In this document: in pieces, positions 1 through 8,531 of the stretch
Position numbering within the stretch: position 1 is the first letter of the stretch
Layout: each line of letters begins with the position of its first letter
DNA from: Pararhodobacter zhoushanensis
GTDB taxonomy: Bacteria; Pseudomonadota; Alphaproteobacteria; Rhodobacterales; Rhodobacteraceae
Reading direction: 5' to 3'
DNA: 64,000 nucleotides
Assembly (NCBI RefSeq): GCF_003990445.1
Contig: NZ_REEZ01000001.1
Span: 372,001-436,000, forward strand
Notes under the pieces: model-generated
What the model was told of the DNA's origin: nothing
Databases searched by the model: none
What the model saw: the letters and a program-made list of their open reading frames with translations, nothing else
Position numbers and translations under genes: made by a program

Positions 1-879
1 GGAACGCTGCATGACAACGGCTTCAACAGCCGTGCTTTGGCAGGGGCCGAGCGCGCCCGTGCCCTGCCCGGTGCGCAGATCGAGATCGTCAGCGGCGTGC
101 CCTTCGATCTGGCGGATATGCTCGAAGCGCTGAACTTTGCCGCCGCCGAGTCGGACGGCGTGGTGTTCATCGGCGGTCAGGGCAACCAGATCACGCCGCA
201 GATCGCCAGCCTCTACCCCGACCGCCGCTTCGCTATCGTTCAAGGCGAGGTCACAGCGACCAATCTGGCCAGCTATGACGTGCTGCAGGAACAATCGGCG
301 TTTCTGGCCGGGTGTCTGGCGGCGCGGATGACCAGGACCGGCACCGTCGCGCATCTGTCGGGCCACCGGGTCACGCCGGGCCTGAAAGGGCGCGCGGCGT
401 TCGTCGCGGGCGTCAGGCACCTGGCGCCAGAGATGCCTGTGCTCACCGGCTTTTGCGGCTCGCAGGATGACAGCACGGTGACCGAGAGCTGGGCACGCGC
501 GCAGGCCTCGGCGGGGGCGGGTGTGTTGTTCACCATGCTCAACGCCGCGCGCGACGGGGCGAGTGACGCCTGCCGCGCCTCGGGCATGCGGCAGATCGGC
601 AATGCGACCGACTGGTGCGCGGTGGACCCGGCGGTGTTCGTCGGCTCTGCCGTGGCGCAGATAGATCTGGGCGTCGAGCAGGCGATTGCCGACATGCTGG
701 CGGGCCGCGTTCCGGCGGAGGTCGTGCCTCTGGGTCTGGCGCAAGGGGCTGTCTCGCTGACCCTCGCCCCCGATGTCCCCGCGGCGGTGGCCGAGGAGAT
801 GGCGCAGATCGCCACCCGGATCGCCGAGGGCACCATACCGGTGCCGACCCGCTACACCGGCCCCGAGTTCACGCTTTAA
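1..879 (+). CDS. BMP-family ABC transporter substrate-binding protein (5' partial)
   Basis: Periplasmic binding protein of the basic-membrane-protein (PnrA/Med) family, which delivers nucleosides or related small molecules to an ABC importer. The reading frame is open from base 1, so the true start and signal peptide lie upstream; the TTG at 37 is not a credible start. The visible part begins DNGFNSRALAGAERA, the family's first ligand-loop region, and contains the EQSAFLAGCLAARM helix and TGTVAHLSG strand typical of BMP proteins. The C-terminus is complete and ends 6 bases before the convergent Rieske gene. Permease and ATPase genes would be expected upstream, outside the window. Family is confident; ligand unknown. 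Confidence 0.85.
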   Translation, partial: GTLHDNGFNSRALAGAERARALPGAQIEIVSGVPFDLADMLEALNFAAAESDGVVFIGGQGNQITPQIASLYPDRRFAIVQGEVTATNLASYDVLQEQSAFLAGCLAARMTRTGTVAHLSGHRVTPGLKGRAAFVAGVRHLAPEMPVLTGFCGSQDDSTVTESWARAQASAGAGVLFTMLNAARDGASDACRASGMRQIGNATDWCAVDPAVFVGSAVAQIDLGVEQAIADMLAGRVPAEVVPLGLAQGAVSLTLAPDVPAAVAEEMAQIATRIAEGTIPVPTRYTGPEFTL

Positions 880-885
880 CCAAAG

Positions 886-1299
886 CTACAGCGACACCAC
901 CACGTAGTCATCCCGCACCGCCACGTCAAAAACGTCGATGGTATAGGGCCCCTCGGCCAGCGTTTCGCCGGGTTTCACCTGCACGTCAAAGGTGCGCACT
1001 TTCAGCCGCGTCGGATCACAATAGGACTTGCCGGTCTTCAGATCGAACTCCCACCCGTGCCACGGGCAGCGCACCAGCTCGCCCTCGCGTTCCAGCCGGT
1101 AGTTGCCCGGCCCATCAGCGCGCACCACGCCGGTGACGCGGCCAAGGCACAGTGAGGCCCCTTCATGTGGGCAGCGGTCACCGATGGCGGACAACGTGCC
1201 CGCGACGTTGAAGATGGCAATCGCGCGCCCGTTGATCGAGACGCGTTTTGAGGCACCGGCCGGGACTTCATCCAGCCGGCAGACGACGTGGTCCGTCAT
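886..1299 (-). CDS. Small Rieske [2Fe-2S] protein
   Basis: A 137-aa stand-alone Rieske domain with both cluster motifs: C43-P-H45 and C78-P-W-H81. The 32 residues between the two pairs are about 15 more than in classical oxygenase ferredoxins, so there is an insertion. It has no catalytic mononuclear-iron domain, so it is an electron carrier or accessory protein rather than an oxygenase. AGGAG precedes the ATG by about 8 bases. It is the last gene of a minus-strand operon with two amidohydrolases and a TctABC-type importer. A partner oxygenase or reductase is not visible here. Family confident, role inferred only. Confidence 0.85.
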   Translation of the reverse strand: MTDHVVCRLDEVPAGASKRVSINGRAIAIFNVAGTLSAIGDRCPHEGASLCLGRVTGVVRADGPGNYRLEREGELVRCPWHGWEFDLKTGKSYCDPTRLKVRTFDVQVKPGETLAEGPYTIDVFDVAVRDDYVVVSL

Positions 1300-1321
1300 G
1301 CAGTCACTCCTAAAGGGTCGG

Positions 1322-2431
1322 TCAGGTCAGGCCGAAAACACCGACCGCGTTGTCATGCATCAGCTTCGCGCGGTCCTCAGGCGGCAGCGGGACGCGGAAG
1401 GCGAAATCGGGGTGATCGAAATCCCAATGCGGGTAGTCGGTTGAGAAGAGCAGCCGGTCCACCCCCACCCAGTCGATCAGGTCACTGAGCTGGCTCGAAC
1501 GCGTCGGTTCCTCGACCGGTTGGGTGGTCAGCCAGATGTGATCGCGCACATACTCGGCCGGGCGGCGCTTGAGGTCGGGCACCTCGCCGCGATAGCGGTC
1601 AAACTCACGCTCCATCCGCCAGACGGTCGGTGGCAGCCACGCGAAGCCGCCCTCGACCAGAACCACCTTCAGCTTGGGGAAGGCATCGAACACGCCCGAG
1701 AAAATCAGGCTGACCAGCGTGTGCTGTGCGGCGTGCGAGAACGCAAAATGTTCCTCGATATAGAACGAGGTCCAGCCCGCCCCGGTATTCGCCCGCGCCC
1801 CGAAGGCCGCCGAGTGCAGGCTGATCGGCAGGCCCAGCGCCTGCGCCGCCTCATAGATTGGCCAATAGCGGCGATGACCGGCAGGCTCGGCGGTGCGCGG
1901 CGTGACCGAAATCTGCACGAAGCGCTTGTCCTTGGCGCGCGCCTCGATCTCACGCAAGGCGGCGGGCGCGTCTTCCTGCATCACCGCGATCGAGCCTTTG
2001 AGGCGCGGATCGGGGTCCATCCAGCGCTCGATCTGCCAGTCATTGGTGCCCGCGCACAGCGCCTCGCCCAGCGCATGGTTCAGCACCCCATGCCCGCCGC
2101 TGAGCGGTTGCAGGATGCCGTGGGTGATGTTGAGCGGATCGAGCAATTGCTCTTGCAGAAACGCCAGATCCGAGGCCGGAGGCCCCCCGACCGGCGGATA
2201 GCTGTCTTGCCGCATCCCATGCGCCAGACGCGGATAAGGCAGCGCGCCGATCAGGGGTGACGGCGAGTGCAATCCGAAATCGGCAACATGGCGCTGCCAG
2301 CGTAGCGGCAGGTACGAGGCCATCTCGTCGGGTGAGCGATAGGCCGGATGAATGTCGCAATCCACCACGGGCTGCTGTGTGCGCGCCGGGGGCGTGGCGC
2401 CGGTCAGATCCTTGGTAAACGTGTCAGACAT
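1322..2431 (-). CDS. Amidohydrolase family protein (ACMSD-like, COG2159)
   Basis: A 369-aa metal-dependent TIM-barrel hydrolase or decarboxylase of the amidohydrolase-2 family. The N-terminal metal motif is of the DCDIHP type (VVDCDIHPAY) rather than HxH, and the C-terminal metal-site strand reads FSTDYPHWD. Related enzymes decarboxylate or hydrolyse ring-derived acids. I chose the ATG at 2431 (MSDTFTKD) because it overlaps the upstream gene's stop by 8 bases; the longer frame begins inside that gene. It is a divergent paralogue of the preceding gene, and the pair may form a hetero-oligomer or act in series. Substrate unknown. Confidence 0.8.
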   Translation of the reverse strand: MSDTFTKDLTGATPPARTQQPVVDCDIHPAYRSPDEMASYLPLRWQRHVADFGLHSPSPLIGALPYPRLAHGMRQDSYPPVGGPPASDLAFLQEQLLDPLNITHGILQPLSGGHGVLNHALGEALCAGTNDWQIERWMDPDPRLKGSIAVMQEDAPAALREIEARAKDKRFVQISVTPRTAEPAGHRRYWPIYEAAQALGLPISLHSAAFGARANTGAGWTSFYIEEHFAFSHAAQHTLVSLIFSGVFDAFPKLKVVLVEGGFAWLPPTVWRMEREFDRYRGEVPDLKRRPAEYVRDHIWLTTQPVEEPTRSSQLSDLIDWVGVDRLLFSTDYPHWDFDHPDFAFRVPLPPEDRAKLMHDNAVGVFGLT

Positions 2432-3500
2432 CGGACAGCTCCAGTCTGGGATAGGTGGCAAGGGCATGGGCACCGCGCACCGCACCGTGCAGCGCATCGG
2501 GCAGACCATGGGGCATCCCGTCGCCTGAATGGCGGTGGGGGAAATCGCTGGACCACAGCAGCATCGACGGGTCGGGCAGCTGGTCCAGCACCTTGGCGGC
2601 GGAAACGCTGTCGAGCGGGCCGTCGAAGGGCTGGGTGGTCAAGCGGAAATGGCGGGCGATGATGTCATAGGGCGGCTCTTCCAGCCACGGCACCTCGATC
2701 CGCGCGCCCTTCCAGTCCTTGGACATGCGCCACATGAGACCGGGCAGCCACGAAATCCCGCTCTCCATCAGCACGACGCGCAGGTCGGGGATGGTCTGGA
2801 ACACACCCTCGGCCACCAGACTGGCGACCTGACTGGCGTAGGTCTGTGGATGCAGCGACACCTCTTCGACGCGGGTGGCCAGAAAGCCCGATTGCGTCGG
2901 TGCGTGGCGGTTGGTGCCGCCGGGATGCAGGCCCAGCGCAAAGCCATGCGCGGCGGCGGCCTTGTAGATCGGCCAGTATTCGCGCCGTCCGAGCGGCTTC
3001 TCGCCGCCCAGCACCGCAAGGATCTGCACAAAGCGCTTGTCCTGCGCCAGACGCTCGATCTCATCCACCGCGGCCTCGGGGTTCTGGAACGGCACCAGCG
3101 CCGAGGCGCGCAATCGCGGATCGCGGTCCAGCCAGTCGGCGGCGAGCCAGCGGTTCGTCGCCTCGCACAGCGCCGTTGACAGGTACGGGTCATAGGCCGC
3201 CTGCGCGCCCGACAGCACGTTCAGGATCGCGGCATCCAGCGCCAGCGGGTCCAGATGCGCCCGCGCCAGCCCGGCGGCATCGGCCACGTCGGCCGGGTCT
3301 TTGGGCCGGAACGGCAGGGTCGAGACCGGATAGGTCATCAGCTCTTGCCGGTCGATGTTGCGATAGTCGAACATCTGCGCCCAGTAACGCGGCGCATGTG
3401 GGGCCAGATCGGCCATGCGCGGCAGACGCGGATGCACGTCGCAGTCGATGCGCCACAGCCGCGATGGCGCGTCCGGCGGCGTCAGGGTGTCGTTAGTCAT
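2424..3500 (-). CDS. Amidohydrolase family protein (ACMSD-like, COG2159)
   Basis: A 358-aa paralogue of the downstream gene, with the same architecture: an N-terminal RIDCDVHPRL metal motif and a C-terminal WSSDFPHRH strand that carries the metal-binding aspartate. It follows the tctA-tctB gene by 12 bases and overlaps the next amidohydrolase by 8, so it is clearly co-transcribed. The linked carboxylate importer suggests the substrate is an imported carboxylic acid. Annotation beyond the superfamily (decarboxylase, lactonase or hydrolase) cannot be fixed from sequence alone. Confidence 0.8.
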   Translation of the reverse strand: MTNDTLTPPDAPSRLWRIDCDVHPRLPRMADLAPHAPRYWAQMFDYRNIDRQELMTYPVSTLPFRPKDPADVADAAGLARAHLDPLALDAAILNVLSGAQAAYDPYLSTALCEATNRWLAADWLDRDPRLRASALVPFQNPEAAVDEIERLAQDKRFVQILAVLGGEKPLGRREYWPIYKAAAAHGFALGLHPGGTNRHAPTQSGFLATRVEEVSLHPQTYASQVASLVAEGVFQTIPDLRVVLMESGISWLPGLMWRMSKDWKGARIEVPWLEEPPYDIIARHFRLTTQPFDGPLDSVSAAKVLDQLPDPSMLLWSSDFPHRHSGDGMPHGLPDALHGAVRGAHALATYPRLELSDV

Positions 3501-3512
3501 CAGGGTTTCCCT

Positions 3513-5477
3513 TCAGCTCAGGAAGAACGGCGGCAGGAAGGGAACGTGCAGCATGCGGTGATAGACCACATACAGGAACGTCCCTACGGCGGCGGCGTAG
3601 ATCAGTGCCGTGAGCAGCGTGAACCGCCCCCAGGCCAGCAAATAGAGCGCAGTGAAGCCGACCATCGCTGCGGCAAGACCCACAACAGGGGCCATGGCGA
3701 CGGCCAGCGCGAACATGGCAAACACGGCCAGTTCCCTTGCATGGCGGTGCCAGAACCCGCGCAGCGTGTCGCCCCCGTCCACCGGCACATAGCGGTTCAG
3801 CGCGCGAACATCGGCAACGACGATGCACAGCGCGGTCAGCGCCCCAACCGAGGCTATCGCCATCGGGAACACGCGGCTCAGAAAGCTCCACTCGGTCGCT
3901 TGCAGATAGGCCCAGACGAACAGCGCCACGCTTCCCAGTGCCAGCCCCAGCGACAGGGTCAGGCTGCCCTTGCTGCGTTCGCTCAGCTCGATCTGGAAAT
4001 CGTTGCGGCGCTTGGCGATGGTGCGGGACGCCGCGAAGAACACACCGACCAGCAGCAGGCCAAGGATGATGATCGTCGGCCGGGCCAGCACCTCGCCCCA
4101 AGTATACGCCTGTGCGGTGATCGCCAGCGAGTTCTCCATCACCGGCCCCAGCACGAAGCCCAGGATCAGCGGCGGGCGCGGCCATCCGGCGGCGCGCAGC
4201 GCAAAGCCCGCGAAACCGATGCACAGCAGGGCAATCAGCGTGCGGATGTCAGGCTGGCCAATGAACGAGCCCATGACCAGAAACACGAACACCGCAGGCA
4301 CCACCAGATTGCCGTTGATGAAGGCGGCGCGCGAGACCTGCTTGGACCACAGCATCAAGGCCACCGCGCCGACGATATTGGCGAGGATCACGCTCCACAC
4401 CATGCTGAAGGTCAGCGACAGGTTTTCGTTCAACATGGCCGGACCGGGGACCAGCCCATGAATGGTCATTGCCCCCATCATGATCGCCATCGCGCCGCTG
4501 CCGGGGATGCCGAAGGACAGCGTCGGGATCAGCGAGCCGCCGAGGGTGGCGTTGTTCGCGGCCTCGGGCGCGATCACGCCGCGCACGTCGCCTTTGCCGA
4601 ACTGGCTGCGGTCGTCCTTGGCGCTTTGCACCGCATGGCCATAGGCCAGCCAGTCCACCACGGAAGCACCAAGCCCCGGCAACATACCGATATAGGTGCC
4701 CATGACCGAACAGCGCAGCGCCAGCCAGCGATGGGCGAAGGCGGCGCGCACCCCGGCCATCAGGCTGTCGCCCTCGGATTGCGCATAGTTGCGGGTGGCG
4801 AGGGATTTGCCGGATGTCGCCAGCTGCATCATCTCGGGGATGCCGAAGAGGCCGATCACCACCGGCACCAGCGGCAGCCCGTCGATCAGGAACATCGAGT
4901 TGAACCAGTAGCGCGGCTCGGAACTGGCCACCGGATAGCCGATCTGCGAGATCAACAGGCCCAGCGCCCCGGCGCAGATGCCCTTGCCGATGGCATTGCC
5001 ACTGACGCCGCCGACCATCACCAGACCGATCAGCGACAGCACGAAGAACTCGGGCGCGCCGAAGGTCAGCACCAGCCATGTCATGATCGGCAAGCTCAGC
5101 GCCAGCGCCAGCCCGCCGATCACCCCGCCGATCGCCGACACGGTGAAGGCCGCGCCAAAGGCGGTCAGCACCCTGCCCTGCTTGGCCATCTGGTGCCCGT
5201 CGATCACCGTCGCCTGTGAGGCGATGGTGCCCGGAATGCCCAGCATGACCGAGCTGATTGTGTCCGAGGTCGTCGAGACCGCCAGCGCCCCCAGAAGCAG
5301 CGCAAAGGCCGCCGCCGGTTCCATGCCGAAGGTGAACGGCAGCACAAGGATCATCGCGGTGACACCGCCCAGACCCGGTATCGCGCCAAACCACAGGCCC
5401 AGCAGCACGCCGCCCATCAGATACAGAAACGTCGTGCCCTGCAGCACAAGGCCGAGGCCCGCGAAGAATTGTTCCAT
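3513..5477 (-). CDS. Tripartite tricarboxylate transporter, fused TctA-TctB
   Basis: A 654-aa inner-membrane protein. Residues about 1-490 are the large TctA subunit, with its signature GAIPGLGGV segment and many transmembrane helices. The remaining 160 residues form a separate four-helix membrane segment resembling the small subunit TctB, which is normally its own gene; TctA alone is usually about 500 aa. No separate tctB lies between tctC and the amidohydrolases, which supports a fusion. The ATG at 5477 has GAGGGA about 7 bases upstream and is preferred to the GTG at 5492. It imports a carboxylate, delivered by the TctC-like protein, using an ion gradient. Confidence 0.88.
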   Translation of the reverse strand: MEQFFAGLGLVLQGTTFLYLMGGVLLGLWFGAIPGLGGVTAMILVLPFTFGMEPAAAFALLLGALAVSTTSDTISSVMLGIPGTIASQATVIDGHQMAKQGRVLTAFGAAFTVSAIGGVIGGLALALSLPIMTWLVLTFGAPEFFVLSLIGLVMVGGVSGNAIGKGICAGALGLLISQIGYPVASSEPRYWFNSMFLIDGLPLVPVVIGLFGIPEMMQLATSGKSLATRNYAQSEGDSLMAGVRAAFAHRWLALRCSVMGTYIGMLPGLGASVVDWLAYGHAVQSAKDDRSQFGKGDVRGVIAPEAANNATLGGSLIPTLSFGIPGSGAMAIMMGAMTIHGLVPGPAMLNENLSLTFSMVWSVILANIVGAVALMLWSKQVSRAAFINGNLVVPAVFVFLVMGSFIGQPDIRTLIALLCIGFAGFALRAAGWPRPPLILGFVLGPVMENSLAITAQAYTWGEVLARPTIIILGLLLVGVFFAASRTIAKRRNDFQIELSERSKGSLTLSLGLALGSVALFVWAYLQATEWSFLSRVFPMAIASVGALTALCIVVADVRALNRYVPVDGGDTLRGFWHRHARELAVFAMFALAVAMAPVVGLAAAMVGFTALYLLAWGRFTLLTALIYAAAVGTFLYVVYHRMLHVPFLPPFFLS

Positions 5478-5535
5478 GACTTCCCTCGACACCGAGGCGG
5501 GACCGGGCGCGCGTCAGCGCCCGGTCCGCGCCGGG

Positions 5536-6627
5536 TCAGTGCTCCATCGCCGCGATGTAGTCGCGCATCAGCTGGCGCATGTCTTCGGGCGTGGCCGCGA
5601 TCTCGTCCACAATGGCCTGCACGTCCTCATAGTAGGAAATCTGTGGCACCTGCCCCAGAACGCGCTCGGCCTCGGCCAGGAAGGTCGGGTCTTGCGTGGC
5701 GGCGGCGAAGCTTTCGCGCAGCATTTGCAGATGCTCCTCGGGCGTACCCGGAGGGGCGACGACCAGCCAGTTGATCGGATCAGTCACCCGTCCGTGGTAC
5801 TGGATCATGTCCCAGATCGGGCCTGAAGGTGCCTCGCCGCGCACCCGGGTGTACCAGACGTCGAACGGCTCGACCCCGTCGATCAGCGGATCGACCGCCA
5901 GCCCGGTGCCGTCCTCATTGGGGCCAGTGAAATAGAAGATCGGTACGTCGGTGCCGTCTGCAATCGGCCCCGGCACCAGCGTGCGGTTATAATAGACACC
6001 GGTCACCGGGAACCCGTCGATCTCGCCGCGCTGGCGGGCGGCTTCCAGCGGCGTGTCGCCGGCAAAACCGGACACGAAGGTATAATCCACCCCCAGCATA
6101 TCCATCACCCCCGCCGTGCGGATCGAGGCCGCCGAGCGCGCCGAGAACCCGCCGAAGGTGAAATGCTCAACCGATGGCAGATCGTCGCCGGTGGACAGGC
6201 CGATCTCGGGATTGACCGAAGCGTGCAGCACGAAGGTCGCACCCCCCGCCCCGCCGATCAGGCCAAAGTCCTGAAACGCGATCTGGCGATCCTCGGGGTC
6301 CAGAATGCGGGTCGAGCCCTGCCATGCCAGCCAGCCCAGCGTGCGCCCGTCGGGCCGCGCGTTCATCACCTGCAGGATGCCCCGCGACAGCGCGCCACCC
6401 TCGACCGATTGCACGATGATCGTCGGCTCGCCCGCCATGGTATGCGTCCAGGCATCCGCGACCAGCTGCGCGGTCAGTCCCGTCGAGCCGCCGGGCGAGG
6501 CGTTGTGCACGATGGTCACGGTGCGCCCCTCAAGGTCGATCACCTGCGCCAGCGCCGGGTTGGCGGCACTCAGCGCAAGCGCGGCGGCGGCGCCGAAAAG
6601 CGCGGCCTGTGTGGTCTTCAAAAGCAT
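5536..6627 (-). CDS. TctC-like (Bug family) substrate-binding protein of a TTT transporter
   Basis: A 363-aa periplasmic solute receptor. It opens with a signal peptide (MLLKTTQAALFGAAAALAL, cleavage near ANPALA). The mature part has the Bug-family phosphate-clamp region around NASPGGSTG and a GALSRGILQVMNARPDG segment. The ATG at 6627 follows GGAGGGA. It is first in the operon, ahead of the fused TctA-TctB and two amidohydrolases, so it probably captures their substrate. Bug proteins bind carboxylates, including aromatic ones; the actual ligand is not evident. Confidence 0.88.
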   Translation of the reverse strand: MLLKTTQAALFGAAAALALSAANPALAQVIDLEGRTVTIVHNASPGGSTGLTAQLVADAWTHTMAGEPTIIVQSVEGGALSRGILQVMNARPDGRTLGWLAWQGSTRILDPEDRQIAFQDFGLIGGAGGATFVLHASVNPEIGLSTGDDLPSVEHFTFGGFSARSAASIRTAGVMDMLGVDYTFVSGFAGDTPLEAARQRGEIDGFPVTGVYYNRTLVPGPIADGTDVPIFYFTGPNEDGTGLAVDPLIDGVEPFDVWYTRVRGEAPSGPIWDMIQYHGRVTDPINWLVVAPPGTPEEHLQMLRESFAAATQDPTFLAEAERVLGQVPQISYYEDVQAIVDEIAATPEDMRQLMRDYIAAMEH

Positions 6628-6791
6628 GGTCGTCCCTCCCTGATTGTCATTGTTGTGGTCGTATCGCGCACCCGAAACCACGCCCCTCCCGGTGCGGAAT
6701 CGGATGATAAGTCTTTGTTTATTTTACCTATTGCCCTGCGTCATCGCGGCTGTTCTGATGGCGGTCACCCCAGTTTGACCAAGGACATGCC
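6628..6791. promoter_or_regulatory. Divergent promoter region, tctC operon / GFA gene
   Basis: The 164-base gap between two divergently transcribed units must hold both promoters. It has an AT-rich patch around 6710-6735 that stands out against the high-GC surroundings. I see no convincing inverted repeat or assignable -35/-10 pair, so regulation of the uptake operon remains undefined. Confidence 0.4.
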
Positions 6792-7268
6792 ATGCCCCGC
6801 CCTTCCGTTTCCCTGCCCCTGCACGGCGGCTGCGCCTGTGGCGCGCTGCGCTATACGCTGACCAGTGCGCCGCTGGCGCTGTTCGCCTGCCATTGCAGCC
6901 TGTGCCAGCGCCAGTCGGGCAGCGCCTTTGGCCTGTCGATGCGCGTGACCCGCGCCGACCTGCATCTTGAGGGCCCGACACAAACCCGCCTGCGCGACAC
7001 CGACCGGGGCACGAAATCCGAGATGGTCTGCTGCCCCGACTGCGGCGGGCGCATTTTCAACGCGCGGCCCGGCACGGCGCTGTGCCATTTGCGCGGCGGC
7101 ACGCTGGACGACACCAGCTGGCTGCGCCCCTCGGCGCATATCTGGACCAGCAGCGCGCAACCCTGGGTCAGTTTCGGCGCCGAGACGCTGATCTATGACG
7201 GACAGCCCGACGACCTGCAGCCGATCGTCAGCCTGTGGCAAGAGCGCTTCGCGCCGGTCTTTGCCTGA
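6792..7268 (+). CDS. GFA/CENP-V family zinc-binding protein
   Basis: A 158-aa protein of the glutathione-dependent formaldehyde-activating (GFA/CENP-V) fold. It carries the expected zinc ligands: GGCACGALRY near residue 15, CHCSLCQRQSG near residue 35 and CCPDCGGRIF near residue 80. The original GFA enzyme condenses formaldehyde with glutathione, but most family members lack proven activity, so I do not assign a reaction. It stands alone between a divergent TTT operon and a convergent LysR gene, with no apparent operon partner. Confidence 0.85.
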   Translation: MPRPSVSLPLHGGCACGALRYTLTSAPLALFACHCSLCQRQSGSAFGLSMRVTRADLHLEGPTQTRLRDTDRGTKSEMVCCPDCGGRIFNARPGTALCHLRGGTLDDTSWLRPSAHIWTSSAQPWVSFGAETLIYDGQPDDLQPIVSLWQERFAPVFA

Positions 7269-7424
7269 CCCCTGCCCGCTCGCGCTGATCGACGCTAAGA
7301 TCGTCACGCCATCCTCCCTTGTTCCCGGGGTGGATGGTCGCGCCATGTATACAAAAAGACAAACGCGAAGAATGGGATAATATATGAGCAAGATGCATCA
7401 ATCGCCCGTCAGGGCTGTTGATGA

Positions 7425-8327
7425 TCACGGGTGAGCGGCGGAATTCTCGCGCTCGGCCAAGCCCTTCAGATGCGTCTCGATGCTTGCCATCAAAACCTGC
7501 GAGGCTTTGGACAGCGGCATATCGGGCCGGGTCATGAAGCAGACCTGCCGGGTCACTTCCGGTCCTGTAACCGGCAGTTTGCGCAGCTCGCGATACCCCG
7601 GCTGGTACTGCTCGAACGCAGGCAGCAAGGTCACGCCCAGCCCCTGCTTGACGAAGCTCACGGCGGTCGAGATCGTCTCGACCTCATAGTCCCAGTACGG
7701 CTGGTGCGCCGACATGCGCAGCGCCTGATTGATCACCGTATTGCCGATCAGGCGGTGATCTTTCAACTCGTCCCAGCTGACCGATGTGTGCCCGGCCAGC
7801 GGGTGGTCGACCCGGCAGACAGCGACGAAACGCTCGGTAACGATGGGTTTGAAGTCCAGCTCGTAATGCGTGCCCATGCGCACAGCCAGGCCAAATTCCA
7901 CTTCTCCGCCATTGACTTGCGCGGCGATGACGCGGGCATAGCCGTCGTGAACCCGCACCCGGACCTGCGGCATTTGCTCGGCATAGGCGGTGAGCACCTC
8001 GGCCAGCACCGAGGTTGCCAGCGACGGGATGCAGCCCAGCGTCACCTCTTGCCGGCGCAGCTCTCCCAGCTGTTTGAGTTCGCTCATCGCCTTTTCCAGA
8101 TCGACGATGGCGCGGCGCGCGCGTGGCAGCAGCGCCAGCCCTTCGTGGGTCAGCGCCAGCTTGCGCGTGGTGCGCACGAACAGCGACAGGCCCAGATCGG
8201 CCTCGATCTTGGCGATGCGGTGGCTGAGCGCCGTTTGCGACAGGTTCAGCGCCTTGGCAGCGGCCTGAAACGAGCCGTGATCGGCAATGGCGATGAACGC
8301 CTGCAACCCCAGAACGTCAACGCGCAT
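7425..8327 (-). CDS. LysR-family transcriptional regulator
   Basis: A 300-aa regulator. The winged helix-turn-helix (residues about 3-60) includes GSFQAAAKALNLSQTALSHRI and is followed by a two-lobe effector-binding domain. The ATG at 8327 has GGAGGAAA upstream; the frame extends further upstream only as an antisense shadow of the HlyD gene. It is transcribed divergently from an HlyD/ABC exporter operon, 204 bases away, although the intergenic distance and the catabolic-type effector domain leave open that it acts elsewhere. The effector is unknown. Confidence 0.88.
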   Translation of the reverse strand: MRVDVLGLQAFIAIADHGSFQAAAKALNLSQTALSHRIAKIEADLGLSLFVRTTRKLALTHEGLALLPRARRAIVDLEKAMSELKQLGELRRQEVTLGCIPSLATSVLAEVLTAYAEQMPQVRVRVHDGYARVIAAQVNGGEVEFGLAVRMGTHYELDFKPIVTERFVAVCRVDHPLAGHTSVSWDELKDHRLIGNTVINQALRMSAHQPYWDYEVETISTAVSFVKQGLGVTLLPAFEQYQPGYRELRKLPVTGPEVTRQVCFMTRPDMPLSKASQVLMASIETHLKGLAERENSAAHP

Positions 8328-8405
8328 GGGTGTTTCCTCCTGACCCCAAGGGGTAAACGCTTTGCCCCCTGCGGCGCAAGCATCAGCACAACCTGTGGCG
8401 GTCGG

Positions 8406-8417
8406 AATGTCGACATT
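8406..8417. promoter_or_regulatory. 12-bp palindrome AATGTCGACATT in the LysR / HlyD intergenic region
   Basis: A perfect 12-base palindrome lies between the divergent LysR gene and the exporter operon. LysR proteins bind dyad sites of the T-N11-A type, and this could be part of one. A 12-mer palindrome alone is weak evidence, so the assignment is tentative. Confidence 0.3.
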
Positions 8418-8531
8418 GACACGGCCGATGCACTGCCCGACGCGCTGATTGGCCGCGTGCGGCGCTCTCACTGCACTCTTGCCAGCCCGCCATGCGTGGG
8501 AAAGGATCATGCAACACCGAAAGGCGCGCCC

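Noticed and set aside
37-879. Complete BMP-family gene starting at TTG 37
   Set aside because: The frame is open to base 1 and the protein lacks a signal peptide at this start, so it is a 5' partial gene.
3255-5219. 654-codon open frame on the plus strand, antisense to tctA-tctB
   Set aside because: It is rich in Gln, His and Arg, has no family likeness, and mirrors a certain membrane-protein gene; typical high-GC shadow frame. Similar antisense frames at 40063-41385, 45581-47842 and 53227-55047 were rejected for the same reason.
7269-7424. Small gene or operator in the gap after the GFA gene (TGTATACA at 7346)
   Set aside because: No gene-like frame and no promoter for either convergent neighbour lies here; the octamer is probably chance.
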